Numbered from the stretch's first letter, positions 8,779 to 18,272 are shown. The stretch: 64,000 bases of DNA from Shewanella olleyana (GCF_023283825.1 NZ_JAKILD010000022.1:22425-86424), one strand, 5' to 3'. The notes: a model not told the origin generated them from the letters alone. Program-made: numbers and translations.

Positions 8779-10293
8779 TTGGCTGATGTTATTGCAGAAG
8801 ACTCGCAACATTTTGTCGCTATCGACATGGGGTCTAATAGTTTTCATTTAGTAATAGCCCGTGAACAAAATGGGCTGTTGCAGGTATTACATAAAGAAAA
8901 GCGCCAAGTTCAACTGGCTAAATATTTAGACAGTCAAAATATACTTGGCGAAACAGCTATTGAAAACGGCGTACAATGTCTTAAAGATTTTAGTCAACGC
9001 TTTTCAAACCTTGCCAAAACCCAAGTCCGAATCGTGGCGACCCACACTTTACGCGTTGCTAAAAATCGTCAATCATTCTTAACAGCTGCACGTAAAGTAC
9101 TGCCCTACCCCATTAATGTGGTTTCGGGACATGAAGAAGCACGTTTAATCTATACCGGTATTGCCCACAGCCAAGTGCTGGAGAAGAAAAATATCGTCAT
9201 CGACATTGGCGGTGGCTCTACTGAAGTTATCGTCGGCAATGAAAAGCGAGCTAAACATTTAGCCAGCTTAAAATGTGGCTGTGTCAGTTATAACAAACGT
9301 TTTTTTGCTAATGGCCTTTTATCAAAAGAAGCTTTTAAACAAGCCATACAAGCGGCAGATAAACAGTTTTCAGGCTTAAGCCAAGTGTACTTTAATCAAG
9401 ATTGGTCTCTTGTATTAGGCAGCTCAGGCTCAGCTAAAGCAATTACACAAGCCATTAGTGAAATCACTGATAATGGTGAAGGCATTACCAGTAAAAACCT
9501 ACTTATACTGAAAAAACACCTTATCAATATTGGTAGCATCGAAAAGCTTGAATTTGAGCAACTAGATGAAAGAAGGATCCCTTTACTCGCTGCAGGGTTA
9601 GCCATTTTAATCAGTTTTTTTAGACAGTTAGAAATTACACATTTACAAGCTGCAAAAGGCGCGCTGCGTGAAGGTGTCCTTTATGAGCTCGCTAAGATTG
9701 AACAGCAAGATGATATAAGGCAACGAACATTAAACAGTTTGGCTCAGCTTTATCATACTGATGCAAACCAAGCGAATAAGGTCACTCAAACAGCCTTAGC
9801 ACTATTTGATCAAGTCAGTAAGCCATGGGGATTAGCTGATTATCGCTGGTTACTCGAAGGCGCTTGTCAGCTTCATGAAATAGGCATATCCATCAACTCT
9901 AAGTCTCACCACAAGCATGGTAGCTATATAATAGAAAATAGCGACCTACCAGGCTTTAACCAACAACAGCAGCAAATGCTAGCGTTACTGGTGGGCAATC
10001 ATCGCAAGAAACTGAATTATCTATCCATCACCATCGCAGACGATAGTCAGCGCCAAGCGTTCACCCGCTTATTAGTCATACTACGACTCGCAGTACTGTT
10101 TAACTTAGGCAGAACCTCTAATAATGATCAGCAAATCAAAGTTAACGCTCAGCAAGCTGAATTTATGATTAAATTGCCACAAACAAAACTTCAACAACAA
10201 CAACAATCAAAGCATCACGATTTATTGCTACAAGATTTAGATGCCGAACAAAAGAAGCTAGCCACCATAGGTATTAATCTGAGCTTTAAATAA
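8779..10293 (+). CDS. ppx: Exopolyphosphatase / guanosine pentaphosphate phosphatase
   Basis: A 504-aa member of the Ppx/GppA family that removes phosphate from polyphosphate ends. The ASKHA-fold motifs are FVAIDMGSNSFHLV at the start (phosphate loop), the acidic GHEEARLIYTGI segment and IVIDIGGGSTEVIV (second phosphate loop). The C-terminal ~200 residues form the HD-like helical region, with the CQLHEIG and HHKHGSYIIENSDL histidines. The length fits Ppx, and the position right after ppk decides between Ppx and GppA. Start codon is TTG with AAGAGG seven bases upstream. The Gln-rich stretch near the C-terminus (KLQQQQQSKH) is simple sequence. Confidence 0.92.
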   Translation: MADVIAEDSQHFVAIDMGSNSFHLVIAREQNGLLQVLHKEKRQVQLAKYLDSQNILGETAIENGVQCLKDFSQRFSNLAKTQVRIVATHTLRVAKNRQSFLTAARKVLPYPINVVSGHEEARLIYTGIAHSQVLEKKNIVIDIGGGSTEVIVGNEKRAKHLASLKCGCVSYNKRFFANGLLSKEAFKQAIQAADKQFSGLSQVYFNQDWSLVLGSSGSAKAITQAISEITDNGEGITSKNLLILKKHLINIGSIEKLEFEQLDERRIPLLAAGLAILISFFRQLEITHLQAAKGALREGVLYELAKIEQQDDIRQRTLNSLAQLYHTDANQANKVTQTALALFDQVSKPWGLADYRWLLEGACQLHEIGISINSKSHHKHGSYIIENSDLPGFNQQQQQMLALLVGNHRKKLNYLSITIADDSQRQAFTRLLVILRLAVLFNLGRTSNNDQQIKVNAQQAEFMIKLPQTKLQQQQQSKHHDLLLQDLDAEQKKLATIGINLSFK

Positions 10294-10720
10294 GTTTAAG
10301 TTACAAATCTAATTATCTTGAATTTAAAGTGCATGGGTCTTGTGGTTTTAAATCTATTAATAGAACAAGGACGTTCTAAAAATAGACAAAACAAATCATG
10401 ACGTGCTGATATTTATACTCATCTTCAAGCTCAAACTCGGAATCGCTGGGATCAAACGCTGGATTTTAATCGCTATTTTGAAGCAAAAAATGAATAAGAA
10501 AACTAAATATTGTGCACTGATTGTTAAATTACGCGTATAACACAATAGTACTCAGTATATTTTATAAACCCTCCCCAAGATGAGGCATGTTATCTCAACC
10601 AAATCCCCATTATGGAGCACCTTTTAGTGTTTAAAGTCTAAAAGCCAATATGAGATGTGTTTTTGTTATTGGAACATATCTTGCTGTTATATAGATAATA
10701 TTGGTTAAAAGGACTTAACG
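10294..10720. other. Intergenic region with a possible gene fossil
   Basis: A 427-bp space between ppx and the chemoreceptor gene. No terminator hairpin was found after ppx. On the plus strand around 10405-10497 one frame gives a short coding-like tail ending DQTLDFNRYFEAKNE-stop, closed by an upstream TGA. It could be the remains of a lost gene, but is too short to identify. The promoter of the chemoreceptor operon must lie in the last part. Confidence 0.35.
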
Positions 10721-11854
10721 ATGAACGCGTTTTTTATGCCAGTTCAGTTAATAATAAAGGCACTAGGCTTTAAAGGAAGCTGCATTTTAACGATTTTAAT
10801 GTATTTATTTGTAGCATTAATAAGCACTAAGAGTCCTCATTTTGCTTTGATCTATCATGCAATTTTTTTATATTTATTTATTGGGTTTCTTTACGTTATT
10901 AACGAGCAGTTACACCAAATTAAATCCGTTGTCAGCGATATCAATACCCACCAATTTGACCATCGAGATATTCATTTTAGCAATCAAATTCAATCACCTC
11001 TTACAGACACCTTATTAAAAACTTATCGAGAGTTATCACGGGTTAATATCTACCATCAAGAAAGAAATCAAGAAGTCGAATATTCTGCCATGCAGGTAAT
11101 CGAAACATCAGCAAAAGTAAAAGATAACGTACAATCGCAATCTGATGCGACTAATGCTACAGCTGCAGCCATTACTCAAATGAGTCAATCTTTAGCTGAA
11201 GTGAATAATGAAATATCCAATACACATATATCTTCTTGCCAAGCCTCTGATATTGCTCACCAAGGTCAGCACGCTTTGAAAGCGTTACACATCGCGGTGG
11301 CTGATGTCAGTGAAAAAGCTGAAAAAACACAACAAAGAATGGTGTCTTTAAATAACTTAGTCACCAACGTTGAAAGTATTACCGAGTCCATTGCTCACAT
11401 TTCACAACAAACAAATTTATTAGCGTTAAATGCATCTATAGAGGCCGCACGTGCTGGTGAGTTTGGTCGTGGTTTTGCCGTGGTTGCAGAAGAAGTTAGA
11501 GCATTGGCAGAACGCACGCAAAGCTCTACCGAAAATATCGTGACCAATATCAATGAGGTGCTCCAAGAAAGTGGTGAAATTGTTGTTACCATGACTGGTG
11601 TGGTCGAGCAAGCAAACGTTTGTATAGGTAAAGTAACTGAAGTTGATGATGCCTTTGACAATATAAAACAAGCCACTGAACAGGTTAAATATCAAATGGA
11701 AATAGTCAGCGATGTCGCAACGCAACAAGCCGCTGCTACCAACGAGATTTCCATGCATGTTGAAAAGGTGGTTATTGGTGCACGTGCCAATGCAGAGGTC
11801 GCTTTACAATCAGAGTTAGTTGCTAATCATCTAAGAAAATTAACACAGGCTTAA
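10721..11854 (+). CDS. Methyl-accepting chemotaxis protein without periplasmic sensor domain
   Basis: A 377-aa chemoreceptor. Two N-terminal hydrophobic segments (about residues 8-30 and 36-60) follow each other with almost no loop, so there is essentially no extracytoplasmic ligand domain. Then comes a short linker and the coiled-coil signalling domain, with the highly conserved hairpin tip [21 protein letters not shown] and the [20 protein letters not shown] segment that docks CheA/CheW. The Shine-Dalgarno AAGGA is seven bases before ATG. The next gene begins 21 bp later and encodes a membrane-anchored NIT-like protein. I infer that the pair may work as one receptor unit. Confidence 0.9.
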   Translation: MNAFFMPVQLIIKALGFKGSCILTILMYLFVALISTKSPHFALIYHAIFLYLFIGFLYVINEQLHQIKSVVSDINTHQFDHRDIHFSNQIQSPLTDTLLKTYRELSRVNIYHQERNQEVEYSAMQVIETSAKVKDNVQSQSDATNATAAAITQMSQSLAEVNNEISNTHISSCQASDIAHQGQHALKALHIAVADVSEKAEKTQQRMVSLNNLVTNVESITESIAHISQQTNLLALNASIEAARAGEFGRGFAVVAEEVRALAERTQSSTENIVTNINEVLQESGEIVVTMTGVVEQANVCIGKVTEVDDAFDNIKQATEQVKYQMEIVSDVATQQAAATNEISMHVEKVVIGARANAEVALQSELVANHLRKLTQA

Positions 11855-11875
11855 TCAATAGAAGGATAAATTCAT

Positions 11876-12715
11876 ATGGAAATTTACGTAATATCGAGTA
11901 TTACATTAGTACTTATGATGATTATTTTTCTTAGAATGAGAAAGTCTAGCAGCACTAAGACAAAGCAGAGGAATGGCTTACAATATATACAGCTATTGAA
12001 AAATATTATCACTATGGTTCAGCAACACCGTGGTTTATCAGCCGCTAAGTTAAATGGTGATAACACAGCACAGGATAAGTTATTGATACTCAGCCGAAAG
12101 ATTTTTGACGAAATTCAGCAATTAGAAGTACCGTTACTCCAGAATAATGAGCGTTGGCTTGCATTCACCGATCACTGGCCTAGACTCACGGCACAAGATC
12201 AAAAAATATCGGTAGCTAACAGCTTTGAGCAACATACAGTGATGATACGAAACCTTTGTTATTTACTAGAAGATACGGCAGAAGAGTGCTATCTGACCGC
12301 AGACTATTTACCCAATTTAACTCATATTGGTTTTGTATGGCGAGAGCTAGTATTAGCCACTGAAAGTATTGGCCAATCAAGGGCGCTTGGTACTGGAGTC
12401 GCAGTTAAAAAAGTTTGCTCTAGTGTTGAAAAAATACGATTAAATTTCCTTATAACAACCATGTCATATACTACAGAGAATACATTTAAACAGCTTTCTT
12501 GCTTACCGGAAGAAAATAAAAATCACCAACGATTAATAGATTACGCGACAAAGAATGTGACAACACTTATTACAGTGATTGAAAATGATTTGATTAAGGT
12601 TGATAAAATTTCAGTCGACAATAATCACTACTTTAATTTAGCAAGCGACACTATCGATAAAATGAATGCCATTTTTGAACATCAAGTTAAGCAGTTAAAA
12701 ACTGCATTATCTTAA
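11876..12715 (+). CDS. Membrane-anchored NIT-like (nitrate/nitrite-sensing-type) helical protein
   Basis: A 279-aa protein with one N-terminal membrane anchor (VISSITLVLMMIIFLRMRK) and a remaining all-helical domain. The segment QHRGLSAAKLNGD about 55 residues in resembles the 'Q-E-R-G-x-S' signature of NIT domains, which sense nitrate or nitrite in some regulators, but here the E is H. No enzymatic motif and no second membrane segment is visible. The ribosome-binding site AGAAGGA precedes the ATG, and the gene is 21 bp after the sensor-less chemoreceptor, so the two are very probably co-transcribed. The NIT assignment is tentative. Confidence 0.6.
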   Translation: MEIYVISSITLVLMMIIFLRMRKSSSTKTKQRNGLQYIQLLKNIITMVQQHRGLSAAKLNGDNTAQDKLLILSRKIFDEIQQLEVPLLQNNERWLAFTDHWPRLTAQDQKISVANSFEQHTVMIRNLCYLLEDTAEECYLTADYLPNLTHIGFVWRELVLATESIGQSRALGTGVAVKKVCSSVEKIRLNFLITTMSYTTENTFKQLSCLPEENKNHQRLIDYATKNVTTLITVIENDLIKVDKISVDNNHYFNLASDTIDKMNAIFEHQVKQLKTALS

Positions 12716-12879
12716 GCTAACAAGCTGAATGAAACATTTTGGGGGCTGTAACTGTATTAGTCTAGACTTTATCTAACATTCGTATTTTAGTTTACATCCA
12801 AATTAAAATCACAGTTCACATTTTGTTGAACCAAGATTTTAACTGATGAAATTATTTCTCAATATTAGAATTTCACATA

Positions 12880-12917
12880 AAAAAACGTACACTCTATTAA
12901 ATAGCATGTACGTTTTT
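12880..12917. terminator. Bidirectional intrinsic terminator
   Basis: AAAAAACGTAC and GTACGTTTTTT-type arms separated by about 17 bases, between the NIT-like gene (plus) and trhO (minus). The A run and T run on the two sides let it serve both strands. Confidence 0.75.
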
Positions 12918-12961
12918 AAATTCAATTTCAAATTTAGCCCTAAACTCAATCTTTGATTCGG

Positions 12962-13000
12962 CCTAAACTAATACACCTAAACTAATACACCTAAACTATG
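12962..13000. repeat. 14-bp tandem repeat, 2.8 copies
   Basis: CCTAAACTAATACA is repeated twice exactly and then partly (CCTAAACTATG) just downstream of the trhO stop codon. Simple tandem repeat; no function apparent. Confidence 0.8.
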
Positions 13001-13005
13001 TCTAA

Positions 13006-13983
13006 CTAGCTTTCGTTTTGAGCTTGTTTTAGTGACTCTTTATCTTTACGGCGCTGCGCAATCACTTGCTTTACTTCACTACCAATGTGCGCTTCACCAC
13101 GTTGTTTTGCTAACTGTACTTGGCGTTCACGCTCGATAAAGCGCTGGCGCTGCTCATCAGAGATTTTATCGATGCAGTGTGGGCAACTTACACCTTGTAC
13201 ATATGCTTCTGTCTGCATTTCTTCTTGGGTAATCGGCATGCGACACGCATTGCATTGATCGTAAATGCCTTTTTCAAGCTGATGATTCACTGCAACGCGG
13301 TTATCAAATACAAAGCACTCACCTTCCCACAAGCTTTGTTCAGGTTTTACTTCTTCAAGGTATTTTAAAATGCCGCCTTCAAGATGGTAAACATCTTCAA
13401 AGCCCTGCTCTTTTAGATAAGCAGTCGATTTTTCACAGCGAATACCACCTGTACAAAACATCGCTACTTTTTTGTGTTTTGCAGGGTCTAGGTTTTCTTT
13501 AACATAATTAGGAAACTCTCGAAATGTTTCTGTCACTGGGTTTACAGCATCTTTAAATGTGCCGATTTTAACTTCGTAATCATTACGCGTATCAACCAGT
13601 AATACTTCAGGGTCGGAAATAAGTGCATTCCAATCTTTTGGTTTAACGTAAGTACCAACGACTTCACGAGGGTCGATACCCTCTACCCCCATGGTCACAA
13701 TTTCTTTTTTAAGTTTTACCTTAGTACGATAAAAAGGCATTTGTTCATCAAAAGAAAGCTTACACACAATGTCGGCTAAGCCTTCTTGAGTTGCTAACCA
13801 TTGCAATAAACCATCAATGGCTTGTTGACTGCCTGCTACAGTGCCGTTAATGCCTTCTTTAGCAAGTAATAAGGTTCCTCGAATTTCGGCATCTTCCATG
13901 TGCGCTAACAATGGCGCTCTAATGGTTTCGAAATGAGGTAAAGCGACAAATTTGTATAACGCACAAACAACGACTTGTGACAT
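13006..13983 (-). CDS. trhO: tRNA 5-hydroxyuridine hydroxylase TrhO (rhodanese-like, YceA)
   Basis: A 325-aa protein of the YceA/TrhO family, which makes the oxygen-dependent 5-hydroxyuridine modification at tRNA position 34. Domains: an N-terminal acylphosphatase-like part (to about 95), a rhodanese domain with [16 protein letters not shown] and the active-site loop [12 protein letters not shown] (Cys177), then a Cys-rich C-terminal part (CNACRMPI and CPHC) and a charged tail rich in Arg, Gln and Lys. Length and motif order are usual for the family. It is a single gene with a terminator downstream. A CRP/FNR-like palindrome lies about 190 bp upstream. Confidence 0.92.
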   Translation of the reverse strand: MSQVVVCALYKFVALPHFETIRAPLLAHMEDAEIRGTLLLAKEGINGTVAGSQQAIDGLLQWLATQEGLADIVCKLSFDEQMPFYRTKVKLKKEIVTMGVEGIDPREVVGTYVKPKDWNALISDPEVLLVDTRNDYEVKIGTFKDAVNPVTETFREFPNYVKENLDPAKHKKVAMFCTGGIRCEKSTAYLKEQGFEDVYHLEGGILKYLEEVKPEQSLWEGECFVFDNRVAVNHQLEKGIYDQCNACRMPITQEEMQTEAYVQGVSCPHCIDKISDEQRQRFIERERQVQLAKQRGEAHIGSEVKQVIAQRRKDKESLKQAQNES

Positions 13984-14174
13984 GGGGTTCTCCGCTAGCT
14001 GAAACTTAACTTCCAGTGCATTTAGTTTTAAAATATTTTGATACTTGCCTCAACTCAGCAAGAGCTATTTGTGTGCCCCCTCAGCGAGAGCCCATAGAAA
14101 TAACCATTAGCGAGACCAGCTTCAAATAAAAGGCGCAGAATTGTACCTTAATCACAGTATTCGCAGCAATTCAA

Positions 14175-14190
14175 TTTGATCAAGATCACA
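14175..14190. promoter_or_regulatory. Possible CRP/FNR (EtrA) site
   Basis: TTTGATCAAGATCACA contains TTGAT-N4-ATCA, close to the FNR/EtrA consensus and also to a CRP half-site arrangement. It lies about 190 bp before trhO and 370 bp before the GST gene, a long distance, so the target is unclear. Confidence 0.4.
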
Positions 14191-14255
14191 TTAAACTCTC
14201 ATAGACTGGTTATTTATCACTAACAATCCGCTGATAAACACCTTAGAATGACGTC

Positions 14256-14521
14256 TATACCCAAACAACTTGAAGATACGTGTTTCAGAGCTTCACCGTG
14301 TTTTCAATACTAGGCGCGTTAATGCGGTAATGTAGGTACCTTATAAATTAGCGCAACAACGTAGTGGGAACACGGTGAAACTCCCTGAGGGCAAGTTTTA
14401 CACGCGTTTATGCTGCGTTATTGATTTTGAAAAGGGAATAACCATTACCCGCAATCAGTGCCTTGCCTAAACGCGTGTAAATTCTTGCTGAAATCGAGTA
14501 TCTTCAGGTTGTTTGGGTATA
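14256..14521. repeat. MITE-like palindromic element, family B (266 bp)
   Basis: Ends TATACCCAAACAACTTGAAG at the left and CTTCAGGTTGTTTGGGTATA at the right form 24-bp terminal inverted repeats with a single mismatch. Further inverted pairs lie inside (TTCACCGTGTT with AACACGGTGAA; ACACGCGTTTA with TAAACGCGTGT). There is no ORF. The structure is that of a dispersed non-autonomous palindromic element. It fills most of the 577-bp space between trhO and the GST gene. Confidence 0.8.
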
Positions 14522-14560
14522 TATTGATTAAATTAATAACTAATAAACTAAATTTACCTT

Positions 14561-15271
14561 ATGATCCTATATAGCTTTAGACGTTGCCCATATGCAATGA
14601 GAGCCCGCTTAGGGCTGCATTTGTCTTCGTTAAACCCTGATGTACGCGAAATTATCCTCAAAAATAAACCCACTCAAATGCTGGAAACATCACCTAAAGG
14701 TACCGTGCCAGTATTAGTGGTTAACCCGCAACAAGATAATACAATCAACAACACCAATTCTAATGAACAAGTTTTAGAAGAAAGTTTAGATATTTTTAAC
14801 TTCGCGTTAAACCAATATCCAACTTCTAATTACGAATATTTATGCAAAGAAGATTATCAAGTATTGATTAATTCGTTAGATAGTAGCGATGCACGCGCAT
14901 TGATTGAACAAAACGATTCTGAGTTTAAATCTTGGTTAGATAAATATAAATATGCTGATAGACACCTTGAGCACAGTGAAGAATATTACCGAGAAAAAGC
15001 ATGTAAATTCATTGTATTACTTGAGAGTAAATTAGCTCAATCACAACACTTATTTGCTGATTCACCCAGCTATGCAGACTTTGCCATTTTTCCGTTTGTC
15101 AGGCAGTTCGCCCACGTTAATAAAATTTGGTTTGAACAAAGTCCCTATCCGCGAGTTAGGCAATGGTTGACAGGCCATATTGAAAGTATTTTATTTCAAG
15201 AAGTTATGTGTAAATACCCATTATGGCTTGATGATATTGAGCAACAAACCAAGTTAAAGAGTTCCAGCTAG
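14561..15271 (+). CDS. Glutathione S-transferase / glutaredoxin-2-like protein
   Basis: A 236-aa protein with a thioredoxin-fold N-terminal domain (MILYSFRRCPYAMRARLGL) and an all-helical C-terminal domain that has the GST hallmark PSYADFAIFPFVRQF. The CPYA active site resembles omega/Grx2-type enzymes, which use a catalytic Cys. The TSPKGTVPVLVV segment holds the cis-proline that contacts glutathione. It begins 40 bp after the family B element. A role in thiol redox or detoxification is known for the family; the substrate is not known. Confidence 0.85.
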   Translation: MILYSFRRCPYAMRARLGLHLSSLNPDVREIILKNKPTQMLETSPKGTVPVLVVNPQQDNTINNTNSNEQVLEESLDIFNFALNQYPTSNYEYLCKEDYQVLINSLDSSDARALIEQNDSEFKSWLDKYKYADRHLEHSEEYYREKACKFIVLLESKLAQSQHLFADSPSYADFAIFPFVRQFAHVNKIWFEQSPYPRVRQWLTGHIESILFQEVMCKYPLWLDDIEQQTKLKSSS

Positions 15272-15463
15272 TTAAGAACATGCTTAATTAATAAGCGCAG
15301 AGTCACACTTTTGTATAAATATTCAATAAAACCATTGAATTAATAGGTGAATTTGAAGTATGTTACGTCAACTATAAGATGGATTTTTTATTGTTTTTAC
15401 TGCTAAATTCCAAAATGAGATTAAGCTTAAATAAGTCTCTTTGCAGTAATCAAGGATGTAGAC

Positions 15464-15670
15464 ATGGAACAAATGGATTTGGTGATGTTACTAATACTGT
15501 TATTAAGTATTTTACATATCATGTTTTGTCATCGGGCAATTACAACAGCAGCCCATATCGATAATGTACGAAGATATTTATGGGGAACTATTAGTCTGTT
15601 TTTTGGGCCTTTAGGGTACTATATTTATCAAAACTTATTGCCCCTAGACTCGTTAGACCCAAGCGAATAA
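15464..15670 (+). CDS. Small membrane protein with PLDc_N-like domain
   Basis: A 68-aa protein with two hydrophobic segments. The first (LVMLLILLLSILHIMFCHRA) and the second (RRYLWGTISLFFGPLGYYIY) have the layout and the 'FFGPLGYYIY' ending of the short phospholipase-D-nuclease N-terminal domain found as a stand-alone small membrane protein. The acidic tail DSLDPSE follows. The gene has its own terminator downstream. It lacks any catalytic motif; function unknown. Confidence 0.7.
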   Translation: MEQMDLVMLLILLLSILHIMFCHRAITTAAHIDNVRRYLWGTISLFFGPLGYYIYQNLLPLDSLDPSE

Positions 15671-15720
15671 ATAAGTTTAATTTTTAACGTACATAAACAA
15701 TACCGTATATAAACAATACC

Positions 15721-15747
15721 GACGCTGCTTCTTTGCAGCGTCTTATT
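15721..15747 (+). terminator. Intrinsic terminator
   Basis: GACGCTGC-TTCTT-GCAGCGTC followed by TTATTT, 50 bp after the small membrane protein gene. Confidence 0.8.
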
Positions 15748-15798
15748 TACTGTTCCGATTTACCTCAATAAACCTCAATATCATTCGCCACTCATCTT

Positions 15799-16347
15799 TT
15801 AGAGAAAGCGGGCGTACTGACGTCCAGGCTTTAATGGTTTTACTGGCGCTTTAACTGCTGGCGTTCCTACGTATAAAAAACCAACAATTTGTTCATCTTC
15901 TGCTAAGCCTAAGCCTTTATTCACTTCTGGATTAAAAGCAAAGTCGCCTGTGCGCCAAACAGCCCCAAGACCAATAGAAAACGCAGCTTGTTGCATTGCC
16001 ATCGTGGCGCAACCTGCTGCAATTTGTTGTTCCAGCAAAGGGACTTTAGGGTGTTGTTGATGCTTTGTGGCAATAGTGATCACCATAGGCGCACGATGAG
16101 GCATTCCTTTCGCTTTGGTGATAAAGGCATCCTCTGCGCCATTTGAAATAGCGGCTTTAACAAAAAGATCCCCTAATTTATCAAGCCCCTCTCCGGTCGC
16201 AATAATAAACTCCCATGGGGCTAGTGCACCGTGATCAGGCACTCTTGCTCCTGCATTAAGAATGAAATCGAGTTGAGACTCTGAAGGTGCTGGCAGGGTT
16301 AATCTAGGGGAGGATTGTCTAGTGAGTAATAATTCTGATGCGTCCAA
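15799..16347 (-). CDS. ydjA: YdjA-type FMN nitroreductase
   Basis: A 182-aa nitroreductase-family flavoprotein. Features are the N-terminal LLTRQSSPRLTLPAPS, the FMN-contacting ARVPDHGALAPWEFI segment, and the central AAGCATMAMQQAAFSIGLGAVWRTG motif. The size and the shortened fold match E. coli YdjA, a minimal nitroreductase with a poorly known physiological substrate. It is monocistronic; a family C palindromic element sits directly upstream of its start. Confidence 0.85.
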   Translation of the reverse strand: MDASELLLTRQSSPRLTLPAPSESQLDFILNAGARVPDHGALAPWEFIIATGEGLDKLGDLFVKAAISNGAEDAFITKAKGMPHRAPMVITIATKHQQHPKVPLLEQQIAAGCATMAMQQAAFSIGLGAVWRTGDFAFNPEVNKGLGLAEDEQIVGFLYVGTPAVKAPVKPLKPGRQYARFL

Positions 16348-16365
16348 TGTAATGTCCTTTTATAC

Positions 16366-16641
16366 TAGGGCCTGTTGCTCTTTGCTGGTTAAGGTTCGAA
16401 ATAAAAGCGTTTTAATTGAGGCGGATGGATTGATGCCTAGTCATCTAAGCACCTCTTATTTAAAAGATTCATCCAACAAAGAGTAAAACGCTTTTAGTCG
16501 AACCCTTTGGGCAGCGTTTGTTGGCCATTCTTACTGCGTTATCGACTTTTTATGTAGAATAACTACACCACAAAGTCTCAGCCTTGTATAAATGGTCAAC
16601 AATTCGCTGCAAAAATAACCTTGAAAGATCAACAGGCCCTA
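16366..16641. repeat. MITE-like palindromic element, family C (276 bp)
   Basis: The left end TAGGGCCTGTTGCTCTTT pairs with the right end AAAGATCAACAGGCCCTA (one mismatch). Inner inverted pairs include GGTTCGA / TCGAACC and AAAGCGTTTT / AAAACGCTTTT. No ORF. It starts 18 bp upstream of the ydjA start, so it may overlap or supply its promoter. Confidence 0.8.
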
Positions 16642-16673
16642 ATCACATTTATTAAATTCTGACTGATATTAAC

Positions 16674-16701
16674 AAAAATCCCACATAGAAGTGGGATTTT
16701 T
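16674..16701 (-). terminator. Intrinsic terminator of the DoxX gene
   Basis: AAAAATCCCAC-ATAGAA-GTGGGATTTTT just downstream of the DoxX stop on the minus strand. Confidence 0.85.
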
Positions 16702-16713
16702 ACGATATTTATC

Positions 16714-17298
16714 TTATGACATAAACCGTTTACGAATAAAGTAATCAACACTGGTATAGCGGCCACCGCCTAGCATTAATAGCGCGAGTAACATAAATAA
16801 GTATGTAATGGCGAATTCAATACCGTTATTTAAAATGACAAAATTACCTGAACTGGTCAGCCATTCATAATTACCATGTTGCTGTAAAATAGACTTAGCT
16901 GCAGCCAGCTTTTCAGCAGAAGATGCAACATTGTCATTCGCTAACCAAGAGCTGGCATCTGCTATCGCTAACCAGCCGTTATCAATATGAACAGCAAATG
17001 CAGCAACTAACATGGTAAACATCATTGGAATGGCAACCAGCCTAGTTGCTAAGCCAATGAGTAACAAGAATCCACCAAACAATTCTGTACCTGCCGCCAA
17101 TGCCGTCATTACTTCAGGCATTGGTAATCCTAAACCCCAGTCAGGGTTACCGAACCAAGCAGCCGTATCACTGAAGTGAGATAACTTATTATAACCTGCT
17201 TGCATTAACACTGGCGCAAGATAGACACGTAATGCTAAAGGAGCTAAACCCTCAATGTGTTTTAAAAAATTTAAAAATTGCTGGTAAAGATTGCTCAT
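16714..17298 (-). CDS. DoxX family inner-membrane protein
   Basis: A 194-aa polytopic membrane protein with about four membrane helices. The first part (APLALRVYLAPVLMQAGYNKL) and the second helix (MTALAAGTELFGGFLLLIGLATRLVAIPMMFTML, a typical DoxX stretch) identify the family; the last helix ends TYLFMLLALLMLGGGRYTSVDY. Between helices is a ~45-residue hydrophilic insert (about 107-150). DoxX proteins are linked to respiratory or thiol redox functions in other bacteria, but the role here is not known. The ribosome-binding site AAGGA is well placed. The gene lies 84 bp after the DUF6279 lipoprotein on the same strand. Confidence 0.85.
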   Translation of the reverse strand: MSNLYQQFLNFLKHIEGLAPLALRVYLAPVLMQAGYNKLSHFSDTAAWFGNPDWGLGLPMPEVMTALAAGTELFGGFLLLIGLATRLVAIPMMFTMLVAAFAVHIDNGWLAIADASSWLANDNVASSAEKLAAAKSILQQHGNYEWLTSSGNFVILNNGIEFAITYLFMLLALLMLGGGRYTSVDYFIRKRFMS

Positions 17299-17382
17299 AT
17301 TTAATCCTTAAATATTGTTCATTACGTTACTAGACCCAGCAAAGTGAATAAATCTTTCAAAGCGTATTGATTAGCGTGAGCC

Positions 17383-18228
17383 TTACTTTATCTCTTTGGA
17401 AAGATCGCTCAAATCAGTAATTAGCTCATCCATTTTATTGGTGAAATGCTGCCTTTGTTTAGCACTTAAACTGCTATTAATATCAATCACTAATTGACCA
17501 AACAATCGCGAGTTCTGATCAACATGCTGCTGGTAAATAGCAGATTTTAATTCATCAGGAGACGTCATCAGTAAACGCATGCGCTTTTCTAAAAGTTCAG
17601 TGTCAGAGCGCATCTCAATTGCTTGCTGAAATTGTCTTAGCCATTCCAAACGATATTCAAGCCACATATCCAATGTCGCAATACGTTGTTTATTATATTT
17701 TTTTACAAGTGTTTCTTGCTCGAGGCTGACACTACCTAACCAATCATCAAGGTTATCTAACACTTTTTCATTTGAATCTTCTAGTAATTGTTGTGGTGTT
17801 TTACCTGCATACTTCTGATTTAGTTCTTTATTATCCTCTTTAAGCTTTTCAATCATTTCACGAGCTTGTTGATCAGAAAGACTCGCTAGAATAGGTAATA
17901 AATCAGGTAATACAAAATCGAAAATACGAAACCAATGGGCTTTGGCATCTGTGACTTGTTGCTGCCACAGTTCAGGGGTAACTGTTTGTGTTTCAATGGC
18001 ATTGGATAATGTGTTTAATTGTTGGCTATATCTAAGTAGCTCATCTTTTTGATGCCATATAAGAAACTTTTCCAGCAGGACATCAAACTGCTTTTGTTGT
18101 TGTTTATCAAAAGTTACATACTCTTCAACCCGCCATTCAATGGCCCAATCGAGAAAGAAATAGCTAAATTTAGTTGAGCAACCAACTAAAAATACCACTA
18201 GCAATAATGGAACGAATGACTTCTTCAA
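17383..18228 (-). CDS. DUF6279-type helical lipoprotein
   Basis: A 281-aa predicted lipoprotein: signal peptide MKKSFVPLLLVVFLVGC with lipobox LVGC (Cys17). The mature part is strongly helical and charged, with repeated Gln/Lys/Glu-rich helices (YVTFDKQQQKQFDVLLEKF, KQRQHFTNKMDELITDLSDL). The WAIEWRVEEYVTFD stretch near the N-terminus is typical of DUF6279 proteins of Alteromonadales. Function unknown. It follows the kinase-like gene of the thiamine module by 44 bp on the same strand, so it could be the last gene of that transcript. Confidence 0.75.
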   Translation of the reverse strand: MKKSFVPLLLVVFLVGCSTKFSYFFLDWAIEWRVEEYVTFDKQQQKQFDVLLEKFLIWHQKDELLRYSQQLNTLSNAIETQTVTPELWQQQVTDAKAHWFRIFDFVLPDLLPILASLSDQQAREMIEKLKEDNKELNQKYAGKTPQQLLEDSNEKVLDNLDDWLGSVSLEQETLVKKYNKQRIATLDMWLEYRLEWLRQFQQAIEMRSDTELLEKRMRLLMTSPDELKSAIYQQHVDQNSRLFGQLVIDINSSLSAKQRQHFTNKMDELITDLSDLSKEIK

Positions 18229-18272
18229 CTGACGTTCTCCTAAACCAAGTGTATTGATTTAGAATAATAGTC

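Noticed and set aside
11395..11758. Long reverse-strand ORFs opposite the chemoreceptor signalling domain
   Set aside because: They are antisense shadows of a strongly conserved coding region and have no own start signals.
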